A DNA stretch of 64,000 bases from Pseudomonas sp. GGS8 (GTDB lineage Bacteria; Pseudomonadota; Gammaproteobacteria; Pseudomonadales; Pseudomonadaceae). Below the pieces are notes generated by a model. That model was given only the letters and a program-made list of their open reading frames with translations. It was not told where the DNA came from and ran no database searches. Shown piece by piece: positions 8,553 through 16,519 of this stretch. The position numbers and the translations under genes were made by a program. Position 1 is the stretch's first letter, and each line of letters starts with the position of its first letter. The DNA is taken from positions 3,847,501-3,911,500 of the forward strand of contig NZ_JALJWF010000001.1 in assembly GCF_024168645.1 (NCBI RefSeq). The letters run 5' to 3'.

Positions 8553-8827
8553 TTGTACCATGCCTCAACTTCTATGTCAGATAGCGGAACCAGTACGCAA
8601 GGCAGGATGGCGTTGTTTCTTATTTCCTTTTCAGTAAGGGCCAACATTGGGGCGATTTCTTCATAGTCGCCAGATATTATTCTTATCTGGCATGCGCCGC
8701 ATTTACCTTGTCGACACCTGGTGCGAATAATCCCTAATTTTTCGCACGCATCAACTAGGGCATAAGCTGATTGGGCAACAGGCTCACGGCTACCAGAAAA
8801 TGTAAGGGTGAAATTATCTTTGCTCAT
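8549..8827 (-). CDS. [2Fe-2S] plant-type ferredoxin
   Basis: A 92-aa ferredoxin with the cluster motif CRQGKCGAC (Cys38, Cys43, Cys46) and a fourth ligand Cys77 in ILPCVLV. This is the CX4CX2C...C arrangement of plant-type [2Fe-2S] proteins. It is a lone electron carrier with no reductase fused or next to it. It overlaps the diiron oxygenase gene by 14 bp and the acetyltransferase gene by 4 bp. The obvious role is to deliver electrons to the AurF-like enzyme, drawing on a reductase encoded elsewhere. Confidence 0.92.
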   Translation of the reverse strand: MSKDNFTLTFSGSREPVAQSAYALVDACEKLGIIRTRCRQGKCGACQIRIISGDYEEIAPMLALTEKEIRNNAILPCVLVPLSDIEVEAWYK

Positions 8828-9761
8828 ATTTCGTCCAGTCCCAGTCGAGATTTTCGTAAAGCTTCATTAGTCCCCTGTTGTTATTTGTAAATTCCACATC
8901 CTTTTGAAGGTCAATGGCATTGGTTTTGATTTTTTTACGCAATTTATCTAAAGACTTACGGTCTAGTTGATCAAATACGGCTAGCCATGCTTCAAGGTCT
9001 GCTCTGAAGAAGTTATTAGCGACTAGCTCGACAGTATCTTTAAAAACTTTTTTACCGTCACCTGAAAGTGACCAATAGATATCACGAGCCAGCACGGAAA
9101 ATTGTGATCCGTGATTCCACTCATCTTTTGCGTGAGCGTTAACTGCAGTCAGGAACATTGGCTGAATAGACGATGCTTGCGCCAGAAGATCCAAGTAGTC
9201 GGTAATATGATTCTCTGTGCAGCAGGCGGTAGCGATTCGTGCAACTCTCCTTTTCCATTCCGAATCGAGACTGCTTATGTAATTGTTCATTGTTTTAACA
9301 AGATGGAAGTCTTTAGGGAATAATGAGAGCTTTCTATTAACTCGTACAGCATCGCACGTGAGAATAGCTAAAAGAGTATGATATCCCTCGTCTGTCATAG
9401 CTTCTGCCATCGAACGGGCCATCTCAGGGCCAACAAGATTGTCCTGTCGCGAGCGAATGATCTCTATGCATGCCGGAGTGACCAAGTCAGTTTCGATAAA
9501 AATCGTATTGCTCTGGTAGATTATCCAACCGGCGGAAAGCAAGTCGTTCTTTTCTTGATTTTCGAGTTCTCCCCATTCATCGAACATTGAAAATGGAATC
9601 ATCTCCTCTATAAAATCCGGAGCGTCGGTAATAAATGACAAGCGTGTAATTCGGCCCGAATTCACCACCTCTGATTCTGTCGACCAACCAAGGCTTATTC
9701 TGTTAATAACCTCTTTTGAGTAATCTCTAGCTTCAATATTTAGACTACTATGACTAGACAT
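8814..9761 (-). CDS. AurF-type diiron N-oxygenase
   Basis: A 315-aa member of the p-aminobenzoate N-oxygenase (AurF/CmlI) diiron family. All seven metal ligands expected from AurF are present at matching spacing: Glu90, Glu125-x2-His128 (EGYH), Glu183 (CTENH), and His210-x3-Glu214-x2-His217 (HAKDEWNH). Described members oxidise amines to hydroxylamines, nitroso or nitro groups, or act in N-N bond formation. The ATG at 9761 is preferred over the one at 9767 because AAGGGG lies 6 bases before it. The gene overlaps the dioxygenase upstream and the ferredoxin downstream. AT-rich. The substrate cannot be read from sequence, but the neighbours suggest a small amino acid or derived amine. Confidence 0.9.
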   Translation of the reverse strand: MSSHSSLNIEARDYSKEVINRISLGWSTESEVVNSGRITRLSFITDAPDFIEEMIPFSMFDEWGELENQEKNDLLSAGWIIYQSNTIFIETDLVTPACIEIIRSRQDNLVGPEMARSMAEAMTDEGYHTLLAILTCDAVRVNRKLSLFPKDFHLVKTMNNYISSLDSEWKRRVARIATACCTENHITDYLDLLAQASSIQPMFLTAVNAHAKDEWNHGSQFSVLARDIYWSLSGDGKKVFKDTVELVANNFFRADLEAWLAVFDQLDRKSLDKLRKKIKTNAIDLQKDVEFTNNNRGLMKLYENLDWDWTKYEQR

Positions 9762-10521
9762 TCTCATCCCCTTGCGCAGTAAATTCTAGAAAAAGCATAT
9801 CTCTTGATGCGGCTTGGTCGTTCGAAGAATTCATCCTGCTTACGCTGTGGTAAATCTTGGAGTCATCAAAAAGCACCAAGTCTCCAAATCGTTTCAAGGT
9901 AAAAGTCTCAATCAACTCCTTGTCGTTGTCATAGATAGAGTTTTCTGCACCTGCACAGTTTTCAGTACGGTTGACACAGAATAGACTTGAGAAGGTAACT
10001 CCATCTTTATGAATCCCTTCTGGTGTGGGGAACCCAGGTATATCCTTCGACGAAGTAATCCTGACCTGATGCAAATAAATCTTCCAGCTAGATACATTTT
10101 TATATCGGCTAAATATGGCGACATAATCCCTAATCATACGTTTTAAAAAAGGGTGCGTGGCAACATAAGGGGTGATAGGTTCGAAGTGTCTGTCGCGCCC
10201 CCCATTCAAAGTGTTATTGTACTTGTCCTGAAAGAAAGGCTGGTGAGGTAATATACTAATCTCGTCGTTTTGAACATCGTATTGAAGCTCGGAAAATCTG
10301 CGTCTTCTGTACTTTCCACCGTCAGCCATAAATTCATCCGGTGGCAGGCCATCCCATGTTTCGAGAATTTTTTTCCAATCGTCAGATCGGTGGGCCAAAG
10401 TGATGAAATAATTAAAATAATTTCCTACCCAGTAGCCCGGTTTTTTAAGTTGCGTCTGTATGCGTTCTGAGGAGCTTTGTGTTCCGATTAAAAGTTCGGC
10501 CGATAAATTTTCATGCTTCAT
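9754..10521 (-). CDS. 2-oxoglutarate/Fe(II) dioxygenase (IDO-like amino-acid hydroxylase family)
   Basis: A 255-aa enzyme of the 2OG-Fe dioxygenase family that includes the Bacillus L-isoleucine 4-hydroxylase and related hydroxylases of free amino acids. Visible features are the iron facial triad His171-x-Asp173 (EGIHKDGV) and His225 (KIYHSVSRM), a likely 2-oxoglutarate Arg240 (SRDML), and the family core LHQVRI before the HxD. The start has AAGGA nine bases upstream, overlapping the LysE stop region. It overlaps the N-oxygenase gene. By family it should hydroxylate an amino acid side chain, supplying or tailoring the substrate of the N-oxygenase. The exact substrate is unknown. Confidence 0.85.
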   Translation of the reverse strand: MKHENLSAELLIGTQSSSERIQTQLKKPGYWVGNYFNYFITLAHRSDDWKKILETWDGLPPDEFMADGGKYRRRRFSELQYDVQNDEISILPHQPFFQDKYNNTLNGGRDRHFEPITPYVATHPFLKRMIRDYVAIFSRYKNVSSWKIYLHQVRITSSKDIPGFPTPEGIHKDGVTFSSLFCVNRTENCAGAENSIYDNDKELIETFTLKRFGDLVLFDDSKIYHSVSRMNSSNDQAASRDMLFLEFTAQGDENV

Positions 10522-10534
10522 GCTTACTTATCCT

Positions 10535-11170
10535 TCAATGGATTGTGGAAAGCCCTAGCGCCGCTCCAAAAAAAACAAAAAATACAGCTACTATTTTGGA
10601 ACCGATCCTGCTAGCGGATGGCGATGTTATTTTCGAGGCTATCCTGATTGCTATTACGGCATAACAGGAAAGAACGGAGAACTTTATCAGTGCACTTAAC
10701 ATCACGAGAAAAGCAAAAAAATGCAGATCTGGAGTGCCTGACTTCTCAAACTGGGGTAAAAGTGCAGCAAAATAGACGAGCGCCTTTGGGTTACTTATCC
10801 CAATAAAAAATGACTGAGACCATTGTCGCCACAGAGAAGGTGTCTTTGGATTCGACTCACATGATCTTACAGTTCCAGTAGTTGTCATGCTTTTCTTGAA
10901 GGCTCCGACTCCTAGATAAATAAGGTATACGGCGCCGGCGAGTTTTAATGTGTTGAACATGGTTGGGTGGTTTTCAAAAAAAGTCGCTATACCCAATGAT
11001 GATATTAAGCCCATGATTAATATCGCAAGCACATCTCCTGAGAGTACTCCAATTGCTTTGAGTGGCCCGTATTTGATGGAGTTGTTAACTAAAAACACTG
11101 TGGATGGCCCAGGAGATCCTGCCTGTACCATAGTAATCAAGATGAACGACAGCCACGCATAGGTGGTCAT
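10535..11170 (-). CDS. LysE/RhtB-family exporter
   Basis: A 211-aa inner-membrane transporter with about six hydrophobic segments. It has the family start ending in QAGSPGPSTVFLVNNS and the loop KALVYFAALLPQF. LysE/RhtB proteins export amino acids and close relatives. It is the first gene of the operon, followed after 13 bp by the dioxygenase, so it probably exports the product or protects against the substrate or intermediates. The promoter should lie in 11171-11300. Confidence 0.92.
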   Translation of the reverse strand: MTTYAWLSFILITMVQAGSPGPSTVFLVNNSIKYGPLKAIGVLSGDVLAILIMGLISSLGIATFFENHPTMFNTLKLAGAVYLIYLGVGAFKKSMTTTGTVRSCESNPKTPSLWRQWSQSFFIGISNPKALVYFAALLPQFEKSGTPDLHFFAFLVMLSALIKFSVLSCYAVIAIRIASKITSPSASRIGSKIVAVFFVFFGAALGLSTIH

Positions 11171-11595
11171 AGGCTAGCCCTCTTCTAGTTGGATAGTCTT
11201 TGGAGTTCTATCCGTGACCAATAATGATTTTCTAAAGTTATATTTTTCGCCTAATTAATCGCATAACTAAGATTCAGGCTGTTAACTTTTTCCACACACA
11301 GTCGATCAACAAGTCATCTGTATGGTGTTTTTTTTGGAAATCTGTACCAGGATCCGTATGCCATTCTTCAAAAGAGCCAGATAGATAGCGTGGCCCTTGA
11401 GGTGCAGGAAGCGTGGCTTGCAAATGGGTAAGGATGAGGTCGGTGACGCGTGGAAATGACCTAAGTGGGTGTAGATAACTATGTTGTTATCGATCGCGCC
11501 AGCAGACAGGCCTCTACAAAACAAACCTAGGACTCGCTGACTTTGTGTAGGCAGTCGTGGTGCATGAGTCGCCAGGCGTAACTACACTCCACGAG
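11171..11595. other. Upstream region of the oxygenase operon
   Basis: An AT-rich stretch followed by mixed-composition sequence with no convincing gene. The leftward promoter of the LysE-headed operon must be near its right-hand flank, 11180-11290. I could not identify a clear regulator site. Short frames to the right are probably chance. Confidence 0.4.
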
Positions 11596-11990
11596 TGAAC
11601 TGACCCCACAAAGCTGGACGATTACATGCCTGTACCTAAGCTGCCTGATTTCTGTATTCAACAGGACTCATGCCGTTTAGCGTCAGTCTGATACGCGAGT
11701 GATTGTAATACGGGATGTACTGGTCGATGCCTGCATGAAGCTCATCAAGGTCGTTCAGCCAGTCCGCGATACGACTACTGTACCTGCGGTTTGAGGCCTC
11801 AATCGACACGAGCCAGTAGGTCGGGTGACCCGCGGTAACTGAAGGCGGTTTAATGCCAGGTGAGCGAGCCAAGTGAGAGGGCCACTTACATCGACTTGAC
11901 CGGTCCAGGTGATCCCCAGGAAGCATTTGAAGCAGGTTTTCTGCTGCGGTTGCAGCAGACGCTGATCATGCGGCGTGAAGCCGTCACCTC
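11596..11990 (-). pseudogene. IS3-family transposase 3' fragment with terminal repeat
   Basis: On the minus strand the frame ending at 11636 carries LDELHAGIDQYIPYYNHSRI followed by RLTLNGMSPVEYRNQAA. This is the C-terminus of IS3-family OrfB (IS150-like group). Fifteen bases beyond lies TGAACTGACCCCACAAAGCT (11596-11615), a typical terminal inverted repeat of these elements. The integrase core is missing upstream and the frame there has no family resemblance, so only the right end of the element survives. Its left limit is uncertain. Confidence 0.72.
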
Positions 11991-12249
11991 CCAATCAACC
12001 AGCCTTGATGCCTGAGTCTGTAATTGACGTTTGAGACTTTGCTTTTCCCGCCAAAACCTCCGATCTAGCGATCTTTGATCGCGCCGGTCGGAGGGTTCAC
12101 TCGTTTTTTCTCGAAGCCACCGCTATCCACCGTCTCATTTCATTATCTGATTAGCACCACGCTTTCCTTTCCCCGTCAGTAATTGCCCTCGATCTCTATC
12201 GAGTGCAATGCAGTTTCGACGTCAGAGCCGAGCTTGTCTTAGGGATATG

Positions 12250-12350
12250 GCTATAGATGGCGACAGCGGCGACAGCGGCGACAACGCATGTAGAACGTGG
12301 TCTGGAGCATGGCGACAAAAGTGGCGACAGTCGCCACTTTTTGCTCGCTT
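12250..12350 (-). repeat. GTCGCC-rich segment, decayed copy of the 14.5-kb small gene
   Basis: On the minus strand this segment shows GTCGCCACTTTTGTCGCC, a spacer, then repeated GTCGCCGCT units. It is the same order of blocks as in the coding region around 14548-14640 and at 33485-33560. In one frame it reads VVAAVAAVA, the same peptide as in the intact gene. No full reading frame remains here. It looks like the residue of another copy of the DUF3987-module small gene. Confidence 0.5.
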
Positions 12351-13083
12351 TGGCCGGGATGCTTGACCACCTTTTCGAGCGGGTATAAAAATTGGCGCAC
12401 GGATCGCTGTCGTTGACAGCACCAGCCCAGGTAGCCAGAACCTTTAAGGCTACGCCACTTGTGTGGTGGTTCTTCCGAAGTGCGATTAGCGTCCGGCGGC
12501 TCGCACGGTCACTCCCCAAGAGTGATGGATGCCTACTCGACCGATCTGCCCACTGCGGCAGACGATGGACCTTCCTCGCTGCACTGCAGCAACCTCACCT
12601 CTCGGCACACTTCGCTGCGCCAATCCGCGCCCGTCTCTTTCTCCTTGAAAGAGACGGGCGCTCGTACCACTGCTGCAAGCCACGTCGTACAAGGCATTGC
12701 CGCAACTCTCCTCGTGACAATCGGCCTGACAAATCCGATTCGTCGCCATCCGCAATAACACAGGCACCGGTGCCGCAGCCTAAGGAAAGGCTGCACCTGA
12801 CTGACAGTCAGGCATGCCCCAGGTGTCGATGTTGTTGCCTTCTCCCACTCAGGATCTCCAGGTGCCGAACTCGTCAGTCGGCACAGCCTCCACCCGCCCG
12901 TGTCTTTGGATACGTCAAGGAGGTCAGGTTCATGGGGTCATGCCCTCGCTCCCGGTCGTATGGAGCCGTGCGTTCCACGTCAGTGAACACCTCACAGGCC
13001 GCAGGGGCCTTGATCCCTGATAACACTCAACAGCCGTGGCGGGACTACGTGAGGACAACCAGCAATTACCGAGGAGAGGGCCC
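12351..13083. other. Leader region of the DUF3987 module
   Basis: No supported gene. A long open frame exists on plus from 12392 to 13096 but is rich in Arg, Cys, Ser and Pro, shows no family motif and overlaps the start of the real gene, so I reject it. The region includes the perfect hairpin at 12627-12661 and a smaller inverted repeat near 12800 (CTGACTGACAGTCAG). The promoter for the downstream module must lie here. Confidence 0.4.
12627..12661. repeat. Perfect 15-bp inverted repeat with 5-nt loop
   Basis: GCGCCCGTCTCTTTC, loop TCCTT, then the exact complement GAAAGAGACGGGCGC. There is no T-run on either side, so it is not a standard terminator. The strength and perfection of the stem in otherwise unconstrained sequence suggest a conserved function in the mobile module, such as recombination, replication or RNA control. 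Confidence 0.7.
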
Positions 13084-14490
13084 ATGCAGCAGTTAGATCC
13101 GAAGCTTGAACTACCACGACCGCCTCGACCGCTGATTGAGTCAAACCCCGTGGCCGAGCCTTATCCGGTCCAGGCACTGGGTGGAATTCTTGGGCCTGCG
13201 GTTGAGCGCATGGCCGAGGTCATCGGCGTGCCCCAGGCACTGGCCGCACAATCGGTCTTGGCTGCCTCGGCGCTGGCCACTCAAGGTCATGCGGGCTTGC
13301 AACTCGATGGACGAAATTACCCCCTGTCGCTGTTCCTGATTACAGTGGCCGCGTCAGGTGATCGCAAGACCGCGGCAGATCGTTTTGCATTGCTGCCAGC
13401 ACGGCAATGGGAGCGTGAGCAGTGGCAGCGCTACCGTGAACAACTCGCCCGGTACCGTGTCGCGCAGCGACAGGCGCAGCGTATCAACCCTGGCGATCCC
13501 GACCCCACAAACGGCGTACCGCTTGAAGCGGAGCCCTCTGCACCTAGGCTGATCACCACGGATCCGACTATCGAGGCCCTGATCAAGGGACTCTGCCATG
13601 ACTTGCCGAGCATGGGCCTGTTCTGTGACGAGGGGGGACAATTCCTCGGTAGCAGCACCATGAGTCGAGATAACCGTTTGAAAGCGGTTACGACCTTGTC
13701 GTCACTCTGGGACGGCAGTCCGATAGATCGCGCGCGGTCCATGGTGGGTGAAAGCTTGCGAGCTTACGATCGACGCTTAAGCCTGCACCTGATGCTGCAA
13801 CCGTATCTAGCCATGCAGTTACTCAGTGACCCGTTGCTGCAGGGGCAAGGCATTCTCGGTCGCTGCCTCATGACCTGGCCCACCAGCCTGGCCGGACAAC
13901 GTAGCTATCAGGCTGTCGACTTGTCCAAAGACGCCGCCCTAAAGCGCTATCACCACCGTCTTTCGGCGCTGTTTGATCAGCCGTGGTCACTTACATCTGA
14001 CGGTGCTCTGCAGCTATCACCGCTGACCCTCAGTCCGTTGGCCCGGCGTCGTTGGATTGATCTGCATGATGCCATTGAAGCTGAGTTGGGTGAGTTTGGC
14101 GAGTTGGCCAGCGTGCGGCCTAGCGGATCGAAGGCCGCCGACAACCTGCTGCGCGTCGCCGGCATCCTGGCAGTTGTGGAGGAGAGCAGCGTCGTGGAGG
14201 TCGATCATATCCAACGCGCCTCTGCTTTAGTCGGTTACTACCTCACCGAGATCCAACGCCTGACCGAGCAGGAACCGGTGTGCAGGGTTAAGGAGGAGGC
14301 GGACCGCCTGCTGCGCTGGCTGCAGGTCAAGGAGTGGAAGCGCTTCAGTATTCGGGAGCTGAATCGCAACGGTCCCCGCTTTGCCCGCAAGAGCAGCCGT
14401 CATGCCGCCCAGTTGCTGGTGGAGTTGATTGATCATCAGTGGTTGATCACCGATGGTCAAACCTTCGAGGTGCGCCATGTTCAATCTTGA
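13084..14490 (+). CDS. DUF3987-domain protein of a mobile module
   Basis: A 468-aa protein of the DUF3987 (YfjI-like) family, common in genomic islands and prophages and often regarded as helicase/primase-associated. The recognisable core runs from PYPVQALGGILGPAVERMAE through the modified P-loop area (ITVAASGDRKTAADRFALLP). Further on are ITTDPTIEALIKGL, GLFCDEGGQFLGSSTMSRDN and PLLQGQGILGRCLM. The C-terminus looks like a winged-helix tail (FSIRELNRNGPRF). The ATG at 13084 follows GAGGAGAGGGCCC. The lysine after SGDR is kept. The next gene overlaps its 3' end. Biochemical role uncertain; probably mobilisation or replication of the element. Confidence 0.85.
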   Translation: MQQLDPKLELPRPPRPLIESNPVAEPYPVQALGGILGPAVERMAEVIGVPQALAAQSVLAASALATQGHAGLQLDGRNYPLSLFLITVAASGDRKTAADRFALLPARQWEREQWQRYREQLARYRVAQRQAQRINPGDPDPTNGVPLEAEPSAPRLITTDPTIEALIKGLCHDLPSMGLFCDEGGQFLGSSTMSRDNRLKAVTTLSSLWDGSPIDRARSMVGESLRAYDRRLSLHLMLQPYLAMQLLSDPLLQGQGILGRCLMTWPTSLAGQRSYQAVDLSKDAALKRYHHRLSALFDQPWSLTSDGALQLSPLTLSPLARRRWIDLHDAIEAELGEFGELASVRPSGSKAADNLLRVAGILAVVEESSVVEVDHIQRASALVGYYLTEIQRLTEQEPVCRVKEEADRLLRWLQVKEWKRFSIRELNRNGPRFARKSSRHAAQLLVELIDHQWLITDGQTFEVRHVQS

Positions 14491-14839
14491 TGAAGCGCTG
14501 CGTAACCATCTGGCTCAGCGCCAAAAGGAGCCGAAAGCGCGGTTTGTCGCCGCGAGTGTCGCCACTTTGTCGCCACGTTCAAAGGCAGACAAGGCAAGGG
14601 TTGTCGCCGCTGTCGCCGCTGTCGCCGATGTCGCCACCCTCCGAAAAACGATCACCTCGACGACAGCCATCATCCAATGGTTGAAAGAGGAGGGCGCGCA
14701 TCTCTACGTCACCGACAACACGCTGTGTTTTCGCCCGACTGATTGGGCCCAGTTCGCGATCGTGAGTGCGCACTGGCGAGCCCTTTTGCGTGATCTCGCC
14801 GCGGTCGATCAGGACCAGAAAAATGGCTCGGGTCGGTAA
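14477..14839 (+). CDS. Small module protein with GTCGCC-encoded Val-Ala-Ala repeats
   Basis: A 120-aa protein of unknown function that overlaps the DUF3987 gene and the recombinase gene, so it is part of the same unit. It starts MFNLDEALRNHLAQRQ; GAGG lies 6 bases before the ATG. Residues about 24-58 are encoded by repeated GTCGCC hexamers and read VVAAVAAVADVATL. The C-terminal half (IIQWLKEEGAHLYVTDNTL ... WAQFAIVSAHWRALLRDLA) looks like a compact alpha/beta domain. Related decayed copies occur at about 12250 and 33485 in this window. No function assigned. Confidence 0.75.
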   Translation: MFNLDEALRNHLAQRQKEPKARFVAASVATLSPRSKADKARVVAAVAAVADVATLRKTITSTTAIIQWLKEEGAHLYVTDNTLCFRPTDWAQFAIVSAHWRALLRDLAAVDQDQKNGSGR

Positions 14840-15803
14840 TCGAGCGGGGCGCAATTTCGGCTTCGGTCGCCAGCTCAGCTATGCCGGACCGCAAGCCCTG
14901 AAAGATCTGTTTGGTGGCGGTCATTTTGCGACCGTCAAAGCCCATAGCGATCGCTGGCAGGCATTCGTGCAATGGTGTCGATCCGATAAAGGACCAGGAC
15001 TCAATGACGCGCGACAGATCGACCGTGACATCCTCATGCGCTACGCCACTTATGTGCGTGAGCAGGTTGATCAGGGCAACGTCGGCATCGCCACCGCGCA
15101 AAACCGCCTGTCCAGCGTGAACCGAACGATGGCCGCGCTGCGCGGTGATCAGTACGTCAAAATCCCCAGTCCGAGCAAGGCGCTAGGCCTACAGCGTTCA
15201 AGCGTGCGTAGTGAGGCACCGCAAGGCCAAGACCGTGTGCAAGTCAGACTGATTGCGCAAACGCTGTCAGAGCGACAGCAATCGAGGGTGAGTGCCATTG
15301 TGCTCTTAGCTCGGGAGACCGGCATGCGCCTGCGTGAAGCGATCTTGGCGGACCTGCCACGGCTGCAACGAGAGGCTCAACGACTGGGCAAGATCAACAT
15401 CCAGGAAGGCACCAAGGGCGGTCGATCAGGTACATCGGCACCGCGTTGGATTGCGGTCACGGATCAAGTTCGTGGCGCCCTGGATAGAGCCAGTGAGGTC
15501 TCACCCAGTGGCAGTCGGAATTTGTTGGCGCCCGACGAAAGCTACAAAGACTTCATGCAGACAGTCGTGCGACCGGCGCGGGACCTCCTGCATGAGCATG
15601 GATTAAAAGGCTTTCATGAGCTGCGGGCGGCTTACGCCTGTGAGCGCTATGAACAACTGACCGGCTTCTCCGCGCCCATCAATGGCGGTCGTGGTCATCG
15701 AGAGGATCGAGCACTCGATCAGCGTGCACGCCAGCAGATCAGCCACGAGTTGGGGCATAACCGCATCGACGTGGTGAGTGCCTACGTCGGAGGTCGTCGA
15801 TGA
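14823..15803 (+). CDS. Tyrosine recombinase (integrase-domain protein of the module)
   Basis: A 326-aa tyrosine recombinase of the type annotated as integrase-domain protein in pseudomonad islands. An N-terminal SAM-like core-binding domain spans about residues 30-110. The catalytic residues are Arg in TGMRLREAI, His and Arg in FHELRAAYA, His in ELGHNRID and the nucleophile Tyr in VSAYVGGRR. All five positions are present, so it may be active. The ATG at 14823 lies inside the end of the preceding gene. Its stop overlaps the next start (ATGA). It is likely to move or maintain the 13-16 kb module. Confidence 0.88.
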   Translation: MARVGNRAGRNFGFGRQLSYAGPQALKDLFGGGHFATVKAHSDRWQAFVQWCRSDKGPGLNDARQIDRDILMRYATYVREQVDQGNVGIATAQNRLSSVNRTMAALRGDQYVKIPSPSKALGLQRSSVRSEAPQGQDRVQVRLIAQTLSERQQSRVSAIVLLARETGMRLREAILADLPRLQREAQRLGKINIQEGTKGGRSGTSAPRWIAVTDQVRGALDRASEVSPSGSRNLLAPDESYKDFMQTVVRPARDLLHEHGLKGFHELRAAYACERYEQLTGFSAPINGGRGHREDRALDQRARQQISHELGHNRIDVVSAYVGGRR

Positions 15804-16114
15804 AAGCCGAGTTCGATATGGCGTTGTTTCTGAGTCCGGTGCTCAAAGGTGCGCATGCCACGCGGCAGCGGCACATCAGGCAAGCAGAAAGGATGCAAGA
15901 GGTAATTCGTGAGCGCTGGAGTTGCGCAACGCCCTGGTCCTGGAAGGAAAAGCACACCAGATGGTTTTTAGAGCACTGTCTGCGTTGCTCTGCGCCAGCG
16001 ACTGTTTACTACTACGAATTAACAGCAGGGTTGATTCGTCGAAGATGTGAAGGCCGTTCAGCTGACTATCAGCTCAATATGGATAAGCGCTCCCCAAACC
16101 ATAACGGTAAATAA
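15800..16114 (+). CDS. Small accessory protein downstream of the recombinase
   Basis: A 104-aa protein translationally coupled to the recombinase (GATGA overlap). The segment QAERMQEVIRERW, then PWSWKEKHTRWFLEHCL and PATVYYYELTAGLIRRR, resembles the helical DNA-contacting SAM-like domain of tyrosine recombinases. It could be an accessory DNA-binding protein or a vestigial integrase N-terminus. No family recognised with certainty. It is the last gene of the module. Confidence 0.7.
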   Translation: MKAEFDMALFLSPVLKGAHATRQRHIRQAERMQEVIRERWSCATPWSWKEKHTRWFLEHCLRCSAPATVYYYELTAGLIRRRCEGRSADYQLNMDKRSPNHNGK

Positions 16115-16519
16115 GCCAAATACTCTGCTTCAAGCTGACTCTCCCAGGGCCCTCTACGGAAGTGCTTCGTTGGGTTGAGGGGTAGGAGATCGCTGTTTGT
16201 AAGGAATTATAAGCGGGGCGGTAGGAGTGCTAATCAGCCATGAAAATACGGTCGGTACCTAGCAATCTCGCGATTGATCCGCATAAAAGCCCCTCGGGAC
16301 TGACACCGCCGATGGTGACGCTAGAGGCGTTACTGATTTTGTATTTTTACGGTCTGGAAGGTTGTCGCCTACTTTTGTCTCGAAACGCTGAAATGGGCTC
16401 CATCAAGGTTTACATAGGATGCAGGTTATAGAAACAACGCTCTCACGAGGGGATTCATCCAGTCCTTGAGTTGCTCGGGCAGCGGGTCGATACAACCTGA
16501 CATCGGGCTAAATTGAGCC
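16115..16519. other. Intergenic gap between the mobile module and acdR
   Basis: No supported gene. A 63-codon open frame at 16240 on plus has no family resemblance. The right border of the mobile module should fall here. I could not find a direct repeat of it on the left side by eye. Confidence 0.4.

Noticed and set aside
12250..12350. GTCGCC repeats as a CRISPR array
   Set aside because: Units are 6-9 bp, contiguous and codon-like; no spacers of constant length and no cas genes in the window.
12392..13096. A 234-codon open frame before the DUF3987 gene
   Set aside because: Arg/Cys/Ser-rich, runs through the perfect hairpin, overlaps the true start and has no recognisable domain.
16240..16431. 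A 63-codon frame between the mobile module and acdR
   Set aside because: No homology or good context; probably chance.
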